From Macrocystis pyrifera (lineage: Eukaryota; Sar; Phaeophyceae; Laminariales; Laminariaceae), in assembly GCA_031763025.1 (NCBI GenBank), contig JASSKH010000035.1:2268320-2332319 (forward strand): a stretch of 64,000 nucleotides of DNA, written 5' to 3'. Below the pieces are notes generated by a model. That model was not told where the DNA came from. It searched no databases and saw nothing but the letters and a program-made list of their open reading frames with translations. The translations under genes and the position numbers were made by a program. This document shows, one piece after another, positions 12,109 to 25,900 of this stretch (positions are counted from its first letter, which is position 1; each line of letters opens with the position of its first letter).

Positions 12109-13178
12109 GGTGAGATTTTCTTCATCCAGGTGAAGCCTGTAAACTGTTGCGTGACGCTGGGTCAGAACGACCACGAGCCGCGAAATATAGCGTGGAAGCA
12201 CTCCCGCGACCGTGCACTTTTTCCTACTGTCTTACCATTCTTGAATGCGGCAGTTAGCGTAAAATGACTATGACAATCAGCACAACGAAACAAAGCCTGC
12301 AAGTAAGTGCAGTAGTCCGGGTTGTTTCTCACGGTTGCCAAACGTGCCAGATAAGTAATATTTTCAAATCGCGCTTTTTAAGACCGTTATTTACGTGTTT
12401 ATATCAGCGGTACACACCCAATCGAACAAACTCTGCCGTCCTCCGTCCTCCAGCACAGTACACTCTGAACACCTGGTATATTATATGCAAAAAAACGTGC
12501 TCAATCATTCAGTTTCAGCCACGAAAAAGGGACCTCGCACAAGAAAGTAACATCACTGATCCTGGCGGGACGAACCGAATGTATCGACCACACGGGAAAC
12601 TGGTACGGGAGGGGAAGCGCACTACAGCCTATATACGACAGCCAGGCCAACTGAACCGGCGGAAAGCAGAAGACGGGAACACGACAGCACGCCGGGAAGG
12701 AGAAAACGCTCACACTGATCGCCATTTTGTGACCTGCTGAAACTAAACACGGTCACATATAATGTACCTACAGCGTTGGCTCGTCACAGGGAAACCATGA
12801 AGGCTACAAAAACACATACAATCCGGCGTAAAAAAAAAAAAAAAAACCGGTGGTGGACAATATCACGATCGAAACGGGGAGGATGAACAAACCGATACAC
12901 CTACCACGTAAAAAAGAAAACACGACACGGAGAGCCAACAGTTATCACGTACGTACGTACGTACCACACATTATTGTCTATCCCTTTTGATATCGACATG
13001 CTCCCGAAGCCAAGATCTCAATCCAGCGTCGATATAAGGGCTGGCGATGAGACAACGAAAACAGATCTATGGGAACTACTCACCGACAAACTCTGCATGA
13101 CACCATACGCATCACGACGACCAACAGTAAGAGGATAGCTCTCCAAAATTAACAGATCGCTCCACACCACATTTTGTA

Positions 13179-13564
13179 ATGTCTTTCATAGAAGGTAGCG
13201 GAGCCTACAACGACGGGCATCTCTCTATACCTCCCTTTGCAGTGTATCAACCTGAGGCGGCTTTATCAGCCACAGATCGTCTAACGCTCTCCACATTTTC
13301 TGCACAGAGGTACTTCGTCACCTGTCCACCCACGTTAGGGTGCTCCACTACACCACACCACTATCTCTTGTCGCGAGATTCGGTCTGTAACATTATAAAA
13401 ATGTCACTCACTCTAAATAATATGCCAAAATTACCCAAAACAACTACTAAATATACACTAAAAAAAACGCATGATATCCCCCTCCCCACCCACCAACTCC
13501 CATACCCTCACAACTCTCAATACCTATCTCCCACTTCTCCACAACAATACTCCTTTACATCCAC

Positions 13565-13600
<36 letters not shown>

Positions 13601-13935
13601 ACCCCCCCCCCCCCCCCCCCCCCTAATCCTACTCCCCCCCCCCCCCCCCCCCCCCTCTCCCCCGCCCTCTTATTAATCTCTTTATTAATCTCTTTCATAG
13701 AACGTGGCGGAGCACACAACGACGGGCATCTCGCTATACCCCCCTCTGCAGTGTATCAACCTGAGGTTTTTATCAGCCACAGATCGTCTGACGCCCTCCA
13801 TGTTTTCTGCAAAGAGGTAGTTCGTCACTTGTCCACCCACGTTAGGGTGCACCACTATATCTTGTCGCGTCCGATTCGGCTCGGAAACATGAGAAAAAAT
13901 GGCACGCACTCTAAACATAACGATGCCAAATGTCA
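13179..13935. repeat. Direct duplication (~250 bp) flanking a ~95-base C tract
   Basis: The segment at about 13179-13430 recurs at 13690-13930. Both share the blocks CTTTCATAGAA.GT.GCGGAGC, GCAGTGTATCAACCTGAGG, ATCAGCCACAGATCGTCT and CCACCCACGTTAGGGTG. Between them, 13565-13656 is almost pure C with one internal A. The second copy has a continuous minus-strand frame (13685-13936) that the first copy breaks, so coding function is doubtful. Confidence 0.85.
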
Positions 13936-13994
13936 CAAAACAAATACGAATGAGTCACGAAAAAACGCATGAGTGCCACAGAAACCTACACTAA

Positions 13995-16900
13995 TTACGA
14001 AATGTACAAGAAATTAGCCGCATGTCCGTGAGCACTCGGAGAATCATCTTGTCGCCGGGTCTGCGAGTTGGAAGGGATATTCACGAATTTACGGCTTCTG
14101 CACAATCTGTCCGTCCTCGCACGTACCCCCCATCGCGAAAAAGTCGAGATTTCGCTGAAGAATACCGGCCATGCGGTGTTTCCTACATTGCTAGAAGGGT
14201 AAACTTCGCAGGTGAAGCGCGGCTTGACGAGCGGGATTTCCCAGATGGGGGTGGTCTTGAAGAGGTTGTGAGACACCCAAGTTTGAGGGTTGAAGAACCA
14301 GATCCCCGGTGTATTGCGGGAGTATTGAAGCGCCGCCAACATCTGCGTGGGAAATGCACAAGACACGGAGGAACAGTAAGCACTGGACATGTTGTCATTG
14401 GCGTTCGCCCGCGTGCACTTTCCTCGACAAGGGGTGTCATGGGTAGCGGCAAAGTATCTCTCTGTGCAGCCGCACATTGGTTCGTGCTCGATCGACCACA
14501 GGGCACGAGTCGCAGTGTGCGTGCCCGCCATACACTCGAACTGACGCAAGTATTCTTCGCACGATATCCACGCGAGAGTCAATTTCGGCGATAGACGGGC
14601 CCAATGGGGCGCATTCGTCACATATTACGAGTAGTGTACTACCAATACCATCGCTAGAGACATATCGTACCTGAGGGACGTCAGATCGGTTCTTGAGTTT
14701 GCTCAAAACCTTGTCGGGCACCAACGCCTGTTGCCCATCACTCTTTTTGGAACCAGCAGCGAGAGAGCTTCGCAGATCGGCGTTCGCTCTGAACGGCAGA
14801 ATCAGATCCGTCCCATGTGTGAACGAGGGCGCCTCAAAGCCGAGCAGCACCGTCGTTTTTTCGGCGAACCTCTCGTCCCGAATCGTTCTGTCCTTGCTGT
14901 ACACCACCAAAAGGTCCCCGTGCGGCGAATGGGTGTCCTTTGCGGTGAACTCCCTCGACACGACGGACCCAGCCCTCACGTAGAAGATCAGGCGGGTCCC
15001 GGCGCCACAGTACTCGTCAGCAAACAAACTGGCGGTGAGGACGTCCGACGTCCTAGAAACTGTCACGCCCGGCAAGTCTCCGACGGCCCTGAAAGTAGAA
15101 AAAAAAAAAAACGATATGTTTAATGAATGTTAGCCACAGATAGCGTTCGTGGCATAATTAGTTCGTTCGATTGTTTGTAGGCTTGACGGCACTTACTAAC
15201 TTAGTATAACTCGGGAAGTAAGGGGACACCCGCAGCCGATAACAGCCTCGCGTTTTAGTTTAATGTCAATCAGTGAAGACCCCGAACGAACAATAGAAAT
15301 ATAGAAACGCACAAAAAAATAACTAAACACTAATGAGACACCGCACAGTAAAAAAACGTACATATCGAAGTCGGCGACGCCATCAGCTTCAGTCGCGATT
15401 GCAACTCGCATGCCCGGGACAAACTGCAGAATGCTCATCACCGTGACCTCCACCTGGTCCACTTCAGCCGCTTGTCCAGAGACGAACGCACACAAATTGT
15501 TGCGGACAAGTTCCTCGGTATACGGAAGCTGTGCTGCTTCCGAGAAGAAACTCGGTGCGTCCTCCCCACTGCCGGATGCTGCTTCAATCACACCGGTATT
15601 GGTGGGTGTTAGACGACGACGACGACGGGTGTAGACCACGGGGGGTTCCATCGTGTCGCACCTGCATGCCGATACACAAACAAATAAGGACAAGTCAGAA
15701 GCAGTTGACAGATTCCGTCGAGCGCCAAGAAACACTCTTCTGTCTTTGGTGCATAGCCGCAAGAGCGCGGTACGACAAGAGAAAACAAAATCGTCGGGCG
15801 GAAAAGAAACGTAAAAGAAACAAACAGAGCCAGAGAACGAGACAGCATCTAACGTTCTGCCGTGATTTCTTCAACATTTCAGTGACGAGAAAAATAATAC
15901 CGTACTCAAAACAAGAGAGGTGACCGCACTCGGATGGACTCACATGATGGCGCGATCGTCGTCGGTGTCGTTTTCGCGGGCCATTTCGATGCTGTTGTAG
16001 CATACACGGCAGTAGTTGCCGTACAGCGAGTCTAGTGCAGAGCACCCAAGCTTGCCGTACGGTTCTCCGTCACCGCACGTCGTGTCGCACACACGTCCCA
16101 TGTCGCCGTCATTGCTCTCGCAGCCATCATTACACCTGACGAGGTCCAAGAGCGGAACACGGTATCGTGGCAAAACGGGCAACACATGAACAAGAGATGT
16201 GTGAAAAGGCAAATCGGACAGGACTGATTCGTACCTATATGAGACAGCAAATCTGGGCAAAAGTACACTCCGTCGCCGTTGTTTTGTTAGCTTTTGGTCG
16301 GGTCAATCGGCGATAATTGATAGTGTGGTCACTCACACGTTGTTCTCCCATTTCTTCTCGCGCTTCCACTTCGGGAGGTCGGCTGGGTCATTGGATTCGT
16401 CGGTGTAGTCGTTGTTGCCCTTCCACTTCTGTTCTCTCTTCCACCTGGCGCCGTGTACAGTAGAGGGACAACCGAATATTAACGAGAATGATCGATGTCT
16501 TACTATGCAATAAAAGGGAACTATCGCTTCTTCCGCCTCTGTACACAGAGAGTGAAACAGAGCGATGCATGACGACACGTCTAACCAATTAAAACAGCAC
16601 CATTAATACGACACTGTCTCCAACCACCAGTTTCCGTGATTTTTGTCATGCTTCACGCAACTCGCGGAGACAAACCTGGGCTCGACGTCGTTGTCGGCGT
16701 CGCCTTGCCACTTGGCGATCGTCTTCCACCTCTGGTTTTCCCTCCACTTTTGCAGCCTGCGTGCCACACCCGGGGCACTGTCCCTATCAACCGCGTTCAG
16801 ACGACGGTACACCTCGACAGGCTCCATTGTGTCGCACCTGAACAACGGGGGAAAGGTCGATAGGAACATGCGGCCGTGGAGAATTTCAGTGAATGTAGTG

Positions 16901-19900
16901 CGTCAGGAGATTCTTTTGTGATCGAAATGTATCACATTGTAGCGGCATATTCGCTCCTGAACGTCTCGAGCACTAATGTGCAGTAACTCGTAAACAATGT
17001 GGAAGTGTATGTCGCAGACTGTTTCGCCTGGGAAAAAAGAGTGATTGCACTCGGACTCACATGATGGCGCGGTCATCGTCGGAGTCGTTCTCGCGAGCCA
17101 TTTCGATGTTGTTGTAGCATTCACGGCAGTAGTTGCCGTACAGCGAGTCCAGCGCAGAGCACCCGAGCTTTCCGTACGGTTCTCCGTCACCGCACGTCGT
17201 GTCGCACACTCGCCCCATATCACCGTCGTCGCTCTCGCAGCCATCGTCACACCTGGCGTGATCCAGGCGGAAAACGTGGTGAACCCGCGAGGAGACGGGT
17301 GAAAAGGCAGACCGGACAACAACTACGCGCTGATTGATCGACCTAGGATATCAAAATAAGGGGAGCTATGCTCCCCTGCCGCTTTAGTGCTGGCTCGGTG
17401 GAACGAAGGGGTTGACTCACACGTTGCTTTCCCACTTCTTCTCCTGTTTCCACTTCGGGATATCAGCAAGGTCATCGGAGTCGTCGGGGTCCTCGTTGTT
17501 GCCCTTCCACTTCTGTTCTCTCTTCCACCTAGCGACGTGAGCAAGGGACGAGGAGGGACAAAAGCGCATCATGTAGAAGGATCAACGCATTTCTCGAAAA
17601 AACAGCACGAGCAACCCCTCGGCAGCTGAAAGGGGGTCAAACAGCGCCACGCGCAATGACACTGCTACCCAACACCAAAGCAGATCAACTTCAGGCGCTG
17701 CTTCGAATCATCAGCTGAGAGATCTCGGGTGTATACAGTGCACCGGGTTCGCGCCGTGCCACTTGCTGACACGAACCTGGGTTCGACGTCGTTGTCGGCG
17801 TCGCCTTGCCACTTAGCGATCGTCTTCCAACGCTGGTTGTCCCTCCACTTTTGTAGCTTGCGTGCCACGTGCGGGGCGCTCTCTTTGTCAGCGGCGTTTA
17901 GACGACGGTACACCACGACAGGCTCCATTGTGTCGCACCTGAGTGATCGAGCGATAGAAACGGCGAAAATGGCGAGTTTCAGTTGGTATATGCGCGTCAG
18001 AAAACGACCGAAGTGTTCCCACAGGTTGGCTGCTGAACATCTCGATAACATCTGAAAATATCGTAGCCTTCTGGACAAAAGAAGAGTAATCACACTCGGA
18101 CTCACATGATGGCGCGGTCGTCGTCGGTGTCGTTCTCGCGGGCCATTTCAATGTTGTTGTAGCATTCACGGCAGTAGTTGCCGTACAACGAGTCCAGCGC
18201 AGAGCACCCGAGCTTGCCCCACGGGTCTCCGTCCTTACATGACGTGTCGCATACACGCCCCATGTCGCCGTCGTTGCTCTCGCAGCCATCATTACACCTG
18301 ACAAGATCCAACAGGACCAAAAAATGAACAAGCGAAGAGACGAGTGAAACGCACATCAACAATCTGAGATAACAACCATCTTCAATCAAGGGAAATGTGC
18401 TTTGTCGCCGCTCGGATACTAGGTTTAGGCCGAGCCGGTAGACGATTCATTGAATAGTGTGGTCTACTATTACGGGGGGGGTCCATAGTTAACAGGACCT
18501 ATGGTGTACATAAAAACTATATATTTTCCTATTTTTACTAACAAAATTTGGTCCCGTTAACTATGGACCCCCGTAATATGTGGTCCACTCACACGTTGCT
18601 CTTCCACTTCTTCTCCTGCTTCCACTTCGGGAGGTCGGCTGAGTCGTTGGAGTCGTTGTTGCCCTTCCACTTTTGTTCTCTCTTCCACCTGGCGATGTGC
18701 ACGGGGAACATAAAGTAACAACCAATCATCAACAGGAGGAATGCTCCACTTCTATGCAGAAAAGAGAAATGTCACCGCCTCGACCTGTGCGCACAGATAA
18801 CGAAACAGCACCACGCGTAATAACACACCGCTACCCAGCACTAAACAAGATTGAACGGAGGAATTATGGGGTTTGTGGAGTGGGAATTTAATTTTATCAT
18901 ACTACATGGATAATCAACTTCAGGCGTTGTCCCCAACCACCAGATTAAGTGATCTCAGGTATGTACCATGCAACTCGCTGAGACGAACCTGGGTTCAACG
19001 TCGTTGTCGGGGTCGCCTTGCCACTTGTTGGTCGTCTTCCAACGCTGGTTTTCCCTCCATTTCTGCAGCCTACGTGCCACTCCCGGGGCACTCTCCTCGT
19101 CGACGGTGTTCAGACGACGGTAGACAACGACAGGCTCCATTGTGTCGCACCTGAACAACGGATGCAAGAGCGAATAGAACCCTTAGCAGCCGAGACCTTC
19201 AATTGGCGTAGCGCGTCTGTTAGAGGATCGGATTGTTTCGTCTGCTAACCCCGCAGGATGACTGGTGAGCGTCTCGAGCACAACTATATGGCAACTTACA
19301 GAATCTGTATGTCTCGTAGGTTTCGTCCAGACGAATGAAGGTTAATCGCACTTAAGACTCACATGATGGCGCGGTCGTCGTCGGTGTCGTTCTCGCGGGC
19401 CATTTCAATGTTGTTGTAGCATACACGGCAGTAGTTGCCGTACAACGAGTCCAGCGCAGAGCACCCGAGCTTGCCCCACGGGTCTCCGTCCTTACATGAC
19501 GTGTCGCATACACGCCCCATGTCGCCGTCGCTGCTCTCGCAGCCATCATTACACCTGACAAGATCCAACAGGACCAAAAAATGAACAAGCGAAGAGACGA
19601 GTGAAACGCACATCAACAATCTGAGATAACAACCATCTTCAATCAAGGGAAATGTGCTTTGTCGCCGCTCGGATACTAGGTTTAGGCCGAGCCGGTAGAC
19701 GATTCATTGAATAGTGTGGTCTACTATGTGGTCTACTCACACGTTGTTCTTCCACTTCTTCTCCTGCTTCCACTTCGGGAGGTCGGCTGAGTCGTTGGAG
19801 TCGTTGTTGCCCTTCCACTTTTGTTCTCTCTTCCACCTGGCGATGTGCACGGGGAACATAAAATAACAACCAATCATCAACAGGAGGAATGCTCCACTTC

Positions 19901-22900
19901 TATGCAGAAAAGAGAAATGTCACCGCCTCGACCTGTGCGCACAGATAACGAAACAGCACCACGCGTAATAACACACCGCTACCCAGCACTAAACAAGATT
20001 GGACGGAGGAATTATGGGGTTTGTGGAGTGGGAATTTAATTTTATCATACTACATGGATAATCAACTTCAGGCGTTGTCCCCGACCACCAGATTAAGTGA
20101 TCTCAGGTATGTACCATGCAACTCGCTGAGACGAACCTGGGCTCAACGTCGTTGTCGGGGTCGCCTTGCCACTTGTTGGTCGTCTTCCAACGCTGGTTTT
20201 CCCTCCATTTCTGCAGCCTACGTGCCACTCCCGGGGCACTCTCCTCGTCGACGGTGTTCAGACGACGGTAGACAACGACAGGCTCCATTGTGTCACACCT
20301 GAACAACGGATGCAAAAGCGAATAGAACCCTTAGCAGCCGAGACCTTCAGTTGGCGTAGCGCGTCTGTTAGAGGATCGGATTGTTTCGTCTGCTAACCCC
20401 GCAGGATGACTGCTGAGCGTCTCGAGCACAACTATATGGCAACTTACAGAATCTGTATGTCTCGTAGGTTTCGTCCAGACGAATGAAGGTTAATCGCACT
20501 TAAGACTCACATGATAGCGCGGTCGTCGTCGGTGTCGTTCTCGCGGGCCATTTCAATGTTGTTGTAGCATACACGGCAGTAGTTGCCGTAAAGCGAGTCC
20601 AGCGCAGAGCACCCGAGCTTGCCCCACGGGTCTCCGTCCTTACATGACGTGTCGCATACACGCCCCATGTCGCCGTCGCTGCTCTCGCAGCCATCATTAC
20701 ACCTGACAAGATCCAACAGGACCAAAAAATGAACACGCGAAGAGACGAGTGAAACGCACGTCAACAATCTGAGATAACAACCATCTTCAATCAAGGGAAA
20801 TGTGCTTTGTCGCCGCTCGGATACTAGGTTTAGGCCGAGCCGGTAGACGATTCATTGAATAGTGTGGTCTACTATGTGGTCTACTCACACGTTGTTCTTC
20901 CACTTCTTCTCCTGCTTCCACTTCGGGAGGTCGGCTGAGTCGTTGGAGTCGTTGTTGCCCTTCCACTTTTGTTCTCTCTTCCACCTGGCGATGTGCACGG
21001 GGAACATAAAATAACAACCAATCATCAACAGGAGGAATGCTCCACTTCTATACAGAAAGAGAAATGTCACCGCCTCGACCTGTGCGCACAGATAACGAAA
21101 CAGCACCACGCGTAATAACACACCGCTACCCAGCACTAAACAAGATTGAACGCAGGAAATGTGGGGTTTGTGGAGTGGGAATTTAATTTTATCATACTAC
21201 ATGGATAATCAACTTCAGGCGTTGTCCCCGACCACCAGATTAAGTGATCTCAGGTATGTACCATGCAACTCGCTGAGACGAACCTGGGCTCAACGTCGTT
21301 GTCGGGGTCGCCTTGCCACTTGTTGGTCGTCTTCCAACGCTGGTTTTCCCTCCATTTCTGCAGCCTACGTGCCACTCCCGGGGCACTCTCCTCGTCGACG
21401 GTGTTCAGACGACGGTAGACAACGACAGGCTCCATTGTGTCGCACCTGAACAACGGATGCAAGAGCGAATAGAACCCTTAGCAGCCGAGACCTTCAGTTG
21501 GCGTAGCGCGTCTGTTAGAGGATCGGATTGTTTCGTCTGCTAACCCCGCAGGATGACTGCTGAGCGTCTCGAGCACAACTATATGGCAACTTACAGAATC
21601 TGTATGTCTCGTAGGTTTCGTCCAGACGAATGAAGGTTAATCGCACTTAAGACTCACATGATAGCGCGGTCGTCGTCGGTGTCGTTCTCGCGGGCCATTT
21701 CAATGTTGTTGTAGCATACACGGCAGTAGTTGCCGTAAAGCGAATCCAGCGCAGAGCACCCGAGCTTGCCCCACGGGTCTCCGTCCTTACATGTCGTGTC
21801 GCATACACGCCCCATGTCGCCGTCGTTGCTCTCGCAACCATCATTGCACCTGACGCATCCGAAGAGGGCAATAGGACGACGTGGCAAAACGGCGAAACGC
21901 GCGGAGAAGGGTTCAACAGGCAGATTGGATAATAGTATCGCGCTGATAGATTGTTCTCAGACAGCGTGATGGAAGCAGCAGGCGCTCCCCGCCAGTTTGT
22001 TGCTAGCTTCAAATTGCGTAAGACGACGAATCACTGACAATGTGGCCCACTCACACGTTGCTCTTCCACTTCTTGGTCCGTTTCCATTTCGGAAGGTCGG
22101 CCGGATCGTCGTTGTTGTCGTTGTTGCCCTTCCACTTCTGCTCTCTCTTCCATCTAACAAGGTGCACAGGGAGCAAGCGTAGACGGAAAAAGACATTGGA
22201 CGACCAACGCACTGGAGCAAGATTACGCGCAACGGCACCACCACCTGGCCAAAGACAAAGCAGAGCAACAGTGATTCAAGCATCGCTAACCACCAGGTTG
22301 CGTGATCGTACGAATGCCCTATGCAAGTCGCTTGAGACGGACCTGGGCTCGACATCGTTGTCGGCATCTCCTTGCCACTTGGCCTTCGTTTTCCACCGCT
22401 GGTTGTCCCTCCACTTCTGCAGCCTGCGCTGCCGATGATGACGCTGACGTCGACTCGTCTCGATCGTTTTGTGTTTCTTCGACGTTTTGCTGTGCTTTTT
22501 CTTGTCAGCCTTTGTGGCTTTGATCGACGCGATGTTTCCCTCGTCGACGCTGCTGCCGTGGATGAATAGGGTCTTGCCGGCGATGGCATCGGACACGGTG
22601 GAGTGATCCACGTGGTCGTGACCGACGTACGCAATCTGGGAGTTGGCGGTCGCCGGGACAGTGGAAAGAGGCGCGAGTCGGGTAAAAATACGTTCTCGGA
22701 CGATAAGACCAGCCATCCGCCTTCAATTGTGTCCAATCTACTGTAACAACAACATTGTGCGTATGGTGGGAGAATTTAGGTTAGATAAAAATTGGCCAGA
22801 TAACGAGTTACCATTTTGCGTGCTTATCTCCTCGTGTTCCTGTCGTCCTCTCACCAGGTTGGTGGTGACGAATTTGTTAGAGTACCGCTGGTAGAGCGGC

Positions 22901-25900
22901 CAGCTGTACGGGAAGTCGGAGATGGTGAGCCAAAGCGCCACGTCGTACGGGTAGGTGTAGGTCCAGCGGGTGCGGGTGTAATCGACGTAGTCCACGAACT
23001 CGGGGTCGTTGTTGTTGTAGATGGCGTTGCCGTTGATGTGGCCGAGGACGTGCCACATCTCAGACGCCGTGGCGCTGGAATGGAAGTTGGTGCCTTCGAG
23101 GTTGCTGCCCTTCACCCAGAAGTCTTCGTTGCCTCGGAAGGCGGCGTGGTACAGCTCCTCGAAAGAATTGTCGGAGGCCACTAGCACGTCCCACTCCATG
23201 ATAGCGAGAGCGTCGTAGTCGGAAAGTTTGGAGCGCACAACCTCATCCAGGAACATTTTGTAGAACATCACGGAAGGGCCCTTGGGGTAGGCATCCTCCT
23301 GAGAAAAGAATAAGTGTTATTCAACAGGGGCACGAGAAGGCGTGTGAAACGGAATAGGAAATGCACTGCATTTAGGAAGCAGGGTTGGTGTCAACGTGCG
23401 ACAAGCACCACGATTTTTTTTTCGCTTGGAATCATCCCGCAGACAACTATAGCGCATGTTGACCCTTTCGAGACACCGACGGTTCATTATGATACACAAT
23501 AGCCGCAAACCACCAGGCGTCCGGATAGAAGCAAACTACACGGCAGGATACGTATCGTAGCGTACATCAGTCGAAGGATAATACCTGCATCGCACGCCAT
23601 TTCTTAGATTGGTTCCGTGCACTCATCGTCACGCAAAGGCGGGCATCGGGGCGTTCACGCTCTGCGTTCAAATGGGGTTACTCTGCTGGAATTCGTCCTG
23701 ACCGTCGGTTCTCTTCACAATATGACGGTCACACCGGGAAGCGCTCTTACCTAGCTTTGCTAGGGCTTTCTTCGTAGCGTCGCCGTCGACTGAGGTAGCA
23801 AAAAAGCCATACGGAAACAACTGCACCAACAAACGAACTCCCGAGCACTGGTTTATCGACCAAAGCGAGCCGCGAAAACACAGTGAATTTGTGTAAAGGT
23901 GTTATCTACCAGGTACTGAGCTATTAGGGTTAGAATATCGATCGATGACCCAACCCAGGGTAATCCTCACAACACCCTCCTACCCTTTGAACGACGGGAT
24001 CTTTGGGGCGTCGGTACCGCATACGGCCGTACGCTGACCTACCCGCTTCGTTTAAATACCTGGGAAACCAGGGATATATGTCTAAGGGACCGCACGCGCA
24101 AGCGTTTCTATAAATGATACGTTCGGAGTGGGTTCGAACCCGTGTCCTCCACGAGCATTTTCTCGCACCAACAAACGATTCCCGAAAACTGATTTATCGC
24201 CAAAGCGAGCCACGAAAACGCTTGTGACTTTGCCCGCATCAACACACGACTCCCAAAGAGTGCCCTTCTCGCCAAAGCGAAGCACCAACAGCCCGGGACA
24301 TCACACTACAGTATTCACAAGCACTCCACCCTTTTCGGTTTTTGAATTGTTCACACTTGGACAGATATCGATCTACTGTATTACGGGGGGGCATAGTAAA
24401 TAGGATCTACGGTAAACACAAAAACCTATCTTTCCCTATTTTTACTAAAAACATTTGATCCTATTTACTATGGTCCCCCGTCATAGATCCACAAAATCCT
24501 AAGGCTGCCGTGATGAAATGTTTTCAGGAGGATCTTCTGTAAAGCAGTATAGACCCAACGCAGGAAACCCATCCTAGACCATGCAGCTTTAAACGGCTCC
24601 CACCCCGCATAATGAATGAGCTAGATCTCCCAGACCAGGAAATTATCTGCCCTGAAACATCTGCAGTAGATCATCAAGTGGGAATCGATGATCCGTGTCG
24701 GGGGTGTGGAATAGTTGCGACAAAACAGTTGGAATTACTATAGTGTGGGATAATGTATTCTAGTCCCACAAGTGGCTTTGGTATCTGTAGCGACTGCTGG
24801 AGAGCCCGAACATGTATACGTACATTCACCCTGTCCACAGCAAGACGTCCAACTCCGTTATGGTGAGTGGCGCTAATCGCCGATACGTTTCGACATCTAC
24901 GCGAGACTTACGGAAGGTCAAAGCGCAAGTTTTTCTCCGACAAGTTCCGACAATAGTATACAAAAACGGCTCATTCAGAGTACTGGTGGTGTACTACTGC
25001 TGAATAAAAAGAGAGCACGGTACGGACTCTATTTATACTCGTCGACAAGCACTACACGCGGGAAATTGTTTATGGCGCACTGCTGTTGTTGTCACCGTGC
25101 TGTACCTGCGTGTATGGAAATGTTTGTTGTTGGTTGGTGTTACGCGTACTCGTACATGGTATCAAATTGAAAAATTAAGTATGATATGAGTGATCACGAG
25201 ACGTTGAACGAAATAAAAGTGTTCCTATAGTTCGTCGTACGCAGGCACATGCAACGATTTCGCGGAGATTGTCCGATAATCCTGCATTCGAGCGTGTTTC
25301 GATGAGGGGGGGCGCGGGGATGCGGAACGTCTAGAGTCAGCCGTAGTCACGCAAGTATGCTTGGTATTTGTTCGAATACGTCGTACCGGAATATAACGAT
25401 CCAACAAAGTTGCAGTGCTTGATATTAATTTAATATATTAATATTTATTTTATTTTTTTTCCATCCAATCTATTAACGGTAATGTCTTCGTTAGTCGTCA
25501 CTCAAATCCGAGGTCACAAAGCAGGCTCTTCTCCCTCCTCCCCACTACGTACGGTTCTTGACTTGCGTTATTTGATCCCGAGAAGACGTCGGCCCTTTCT
25601 TCCCTTGTCGACTCGCATCGAAAGGATCTTCCTAGGAAGGTACTGCAGCAAGAATAGTAGCAAGTATGTACCCCTGCGTATAGGGGTACCATCTTGGACG
25701 AGTACGAGTAGTCTATCTATTTAATTGAAGAACAGGGTACATCAGTTATTATTAATAGTTGCCGATACACAAAACGCACGGAGCACATCGAACTCACATA
25801 ATGACAAGCTGTGAGAAAGCATATTAAAAAACAACAGCCCGCCGGAACAATCGACGTTCGAGTGTACAGCAGTACCAATACCAGTACGGTACGAGCATAA

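Larger units (their letters stand above)
6956..13994. other. Repeat-rich intergenic region between DRG2 and the modular GT-like gene
   Basis: No gene is convincing here. The region holds a short tandem repeat (about 7651-7842), a 26-bp direct repeat pair (8255 and 8799), several copies of a dispersed repeat (10311-11960), long G runs, two exon-like segments (10804-10870, 12003-12108) and a duplicated ~250-bp segment around a long C tract (13179-13935). The open frames at 8385-8804 and 9543-9989 show no recognisable domain, and I do not call them genes. Confidence 0.6.
15944..22153 (-). repeat. Phase-2 exon-cassette array: six B-C pairs and five A exons
   Basis: In transcription order the exons are B1 22055-22153, C1 21658-21849, A2 21284-21445, B2 20889-20984, C2 20511-20702, A3 20137-20298, B3 19741-19836, C3 19363-19554, A4 18989-19150, B4 18593-18688, C4 18106-18297, A5 17777-17938, B5 17421-17528, C5 17061-17252, A6 16676-16837, B6 16337-16444 and C6 15944-16135. 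A is 162 nt, B is 96-108 nt and C is 192 nt. Every boundary is phase 2, so any cassette can be gained or lost without a frameshift. A and B carry WRENQRWK and WKREQKWKG type Trp/Lys motifs. C carries seven cysteines (CNDGCES...YCRVCYNN) and A opens with an eighth (CDTMEP). Confidence 0.9.

Noticed and set aside
13179..13676. Plus-strand 165-codon open frame ending in polyproline
   Set aside because: The proline run is only the translation of the long C tract, and the first part is the duplicated non-coding segment.
14022..14594. 190-codon plus-strand open frame
   Set aside because: It is the antisense shadow of the last exon of the modular minus-strand gene, which reads convincingly (WFFNPQTWVSHNLF).
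15944..22153. CRISPR-like or satellite interpretation of the regular repeats
   Set aside because: The repeats are 1.1-kb units with coding exons and GT-AG introns in a eukaryotic gene, so neither label fits.
24120..24155. tRNA-like GGTTCGAACCC motif
   Set aside because: The motif is palindromic and no A box, acceptor stem or anticodon arm can be drawn on either strand.
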